Part shown: positions 13,472-14,799 of the stretch, in pieces
Position numbering within the stretch: the stretch's first letter is position 1
How the letters are laid out: each line of letters begins with the position of its first letter
DNA from: Verrucomicrobiota bacterium
GTDB lineage: Bacteria > Verrucomicrobiota > Verrucomicrobiia > Chthoniobacterales > UBA10450
Assembly: GCA_003219335.1 (NCBI GenBank)
Contig: QHOF01000024.1
Coordinates: forward strand, 4,305-19,103
Reading direction: 5' to 3'
DNA: 14,799 bases
Position numbers and translations under genes: made by a program
Notes under the pieces: generated by a model
Database searches by the model: none
Told to the model about the DNA's origin: nothing
Seen by the model: the letters and a program-made list of their open reading frames with translations, nothing else

Positions 13472-14799
13472 TTAAGGATTTGACGGAGACGTTCGATCCG
13501 CTGCCGTTACGGGCCGGGAAAACTCGTGGAGCTGTTCCTGCAGGTCAAGAATTTGTTTTTGCAAATTTACGATGTCACCGGGGCTGAGCCCCGACATTTT
13601 GATCCGGTTCTTTGCCGTCTCCAACCGGCGACGCACCACCGCTTGGCGGATCCCCAACCACCAGTTCTCGACGATGGTTTCCGTCGCAGTAGGCATTTTT
13701 TGCAACAACCACGATGAAACGAGTCTTTCCTCCGCCGGGGAAAGCGTAGCCATGAAGGCATTGAGCGATGCGGTGTCATCCGGATGCAGTTCGCTTTCCA
13801 GAATCCGGATGAGAATCTGCGCATCCGGCACTTGGTCGAGAATCTCCCGCCAATTTTGCGCGCGAAGAAAAGTGCGCGCAGCTTCATCGCGCAAGGCCAG
13901 CAGGCAAAGCATCGCGATGTCGTGCGGCGGGCCGGGCGCGACTTGAACAGGCGCAGATTGCGGGTTTGCGGCGAACGCGCGTTCGCGGGAATGTTTTGGC
14001 AGAAGCGCTTCGAAATCCGCCGGGGAAACACCAAGGCGCGCCGATGCCCTGTTGACCACCTCGCTGCGCAGGAGCGAATCGTGCACACGCGAGACCGTTC
14101 CAGCCAAATCGCGCGCGACTTGAATTTTTGCGCCCATGGAATTCAAGTCGACGCCGGCGATTTCGCGGTCGATCCAATAATCAAAAAAATAGCGCGCTTG
14201 CGCCACGCGATTTTCGAATTGTTCCTTTCCCTCGCCGCGGATCAATGAATCCGGGTCTTCGCCTGCCGGCAGTTCGACGACACGCACGATCAAATCGTTT
14301 TGCAGCAGAGCATCGAGCGAACGCTCGGCCGCCTTTGCGCCCGCCGCGTCTGAATCGAAGCACAGAATGACTTCATTCACAAAACGCTTCAGGATTCGCG
14401 CCTGATGTTCGGTAAACGCGGTGCCCTGCGGTGCAACCACGTTGGTGATCCCCGCCTCGAACAAGCTGATTAAATCGAGCTGGCCTTCGCACACGATTGC
14501 GCAGTTCGCCTCAATCAATGCGCGCTTGGATTTGTGCAATCCAAAAAGGACGTTGCCCTTCCGAAAAAGCGGCGTCTCCGGTGAGTTCAAATATTTCGCT
14601 GCCCCCTCTTGGTCTTTCAGGAGCCGCCCGCTGAAGGCAATTACTTCGCCAACATCGTTGCAGATCGGGAAGATCACCCGCCCGCGAAAACGATCGTAAG
14701 ATGTTTGAGGTTTGACGCCTGAAGTTTGATTTTGCGCTGAGTCGCTTTCGTCTTTCGTTTTAACGAGTCCGCTCGCAATCAGGTCTCGCGGGTTGTAGC
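13472..14799 (-). CDS. dnaG: DNA primase, C-terminal part (5' end outside window)
   Basis: Replicative primase makes RNA primers at the fork. The frame stays open to the window edge; the GTG at 14677 is internal ([13 protein letters not shown] continues across it), so the zinc-binding domain and part of the core lie outside. The visible 441 residues start in [11 protein letters not shown], then [13 protein letters not shown] and [15 protein letters not shown] motifs follow: [15 protein letters not shown] (catalytic Glu), [16 protein letters not shown] (DxD metal site) and [14 protein letters not shown]. The C-terminal half is the helicase-interaction region and is poorly conserved, as usual. 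Between SGLVKT and SYDRFRG there is a Gln/Ser/Thr-rich insert (about 18 residues) longer than the common linker. The stop lies 11 nt before the rpoD start, showing one transcript. Confidence 0.96.
   Translation of the reverse strand, partial: YNPRDLIASGLVKTKDESDSAQNQTSGVKPQTSYDRFRGRVIFPICNDVGEVIAFSGRLLKDQEGAAKYLNSPETPLFRKGNVLFGLHKSKRALIEANCAIVCEGQLDLISLFEAGITNVVAPQGTAFTEHQARILKRFVNEVILCFDSDAAGAKAAERSLDALLQNDLIVRVVELPAGEDPDSLIRGEGKEQFENRVAQARYFFDYWIDREIAGVDLNSMGAKIQVARDLAGTVSRVHDSLLRSEVVNRASARLGVSPADFEALLPKHSRERAFAANPQSAPVQVAPGPPHDIAMLCLLALRDEAARTFLRAQNWREILDQVPDAQILIRILESELHPDDTASLNAFMATLSPAEERLVSSWLLQKMPTATETIVENWWLGIRQAVVRRRLETAKNRIKMSGLSPGDIVNLQKQILDLQEQLHEFSRPVTAADRTSPSNP

Overview
The window looks like a chromosomal segment of a soil-type Verrucomicrobiota, possibly Chthoniobacterales or 'Spartobacteria'. 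This is inferred from the GC-rich coding, the dnaG-rpoD pair with a Lys/Arg-rich sigma N-terminus, and many short dispersed repeats of the 'gtcatgtcgagcg...gacatctct' type. The phylum call is moderate. Most genes are core or housekeeping. I see no phage, transposase, CRISPR array or defence island.

Layout. Bases 1-834 (+): 3' part of a membrane sensor histidine kinase. 879-1422 (-): an RNase P RNA gene (rnpB) with its promoter and terminator, carrying two unusually long, sequence-related stems. 1483-1601: a palindrome-rich repeat element. 1624-2193 (-): a DUF456-type membrane protein whose C-terminus runs into a dispersed repeat. 2229-3000: two more copies of that repeat class flank a peroxiredoxin gene (2453-2911, +). 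3009-5924 (+): aconitase A. A palindrome separates it from a convergent pair on the minus strand, DUF2071 (5982-6686) and a secreted coiled-coil/TPR protein (6713-8770). 8865-9107 (+): tRNA-His(GTG) and tRNA-Arg(TCG), separated by another repeat. 9240-10585 (+): ribD and a small secreted Tyr/Pro-rich protein, ended by a strong intrinsic terminator. 10693-14799 (-): a four-gene run in the order dnaG, rpoD, a small anti-sigma-like membrane protein, and a secreted DUF3106-like protein.

The dnaG-rpoD pair is the core of the macromolecular synthesis operon, coupling primer synthesis and primary sigma factor. Two envelope genes follow that are normally associated with ECF sigma factors, which is unusual. 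The other genes are metabolic (aconitase, ribD), protective (peroxiredoxin) or envelope related. They do not form one pathway.

The clearest oddities are the twin homologous P18/P19-like stems of the RNase P RNA, the position of the anti-sigma-like/DUF3106 pair behind the primary sigma gene, and the density of short dispersed repeats that form gene ends, leaders and possibly an insertion in dnaG. I found no convincing new multi-gene system.
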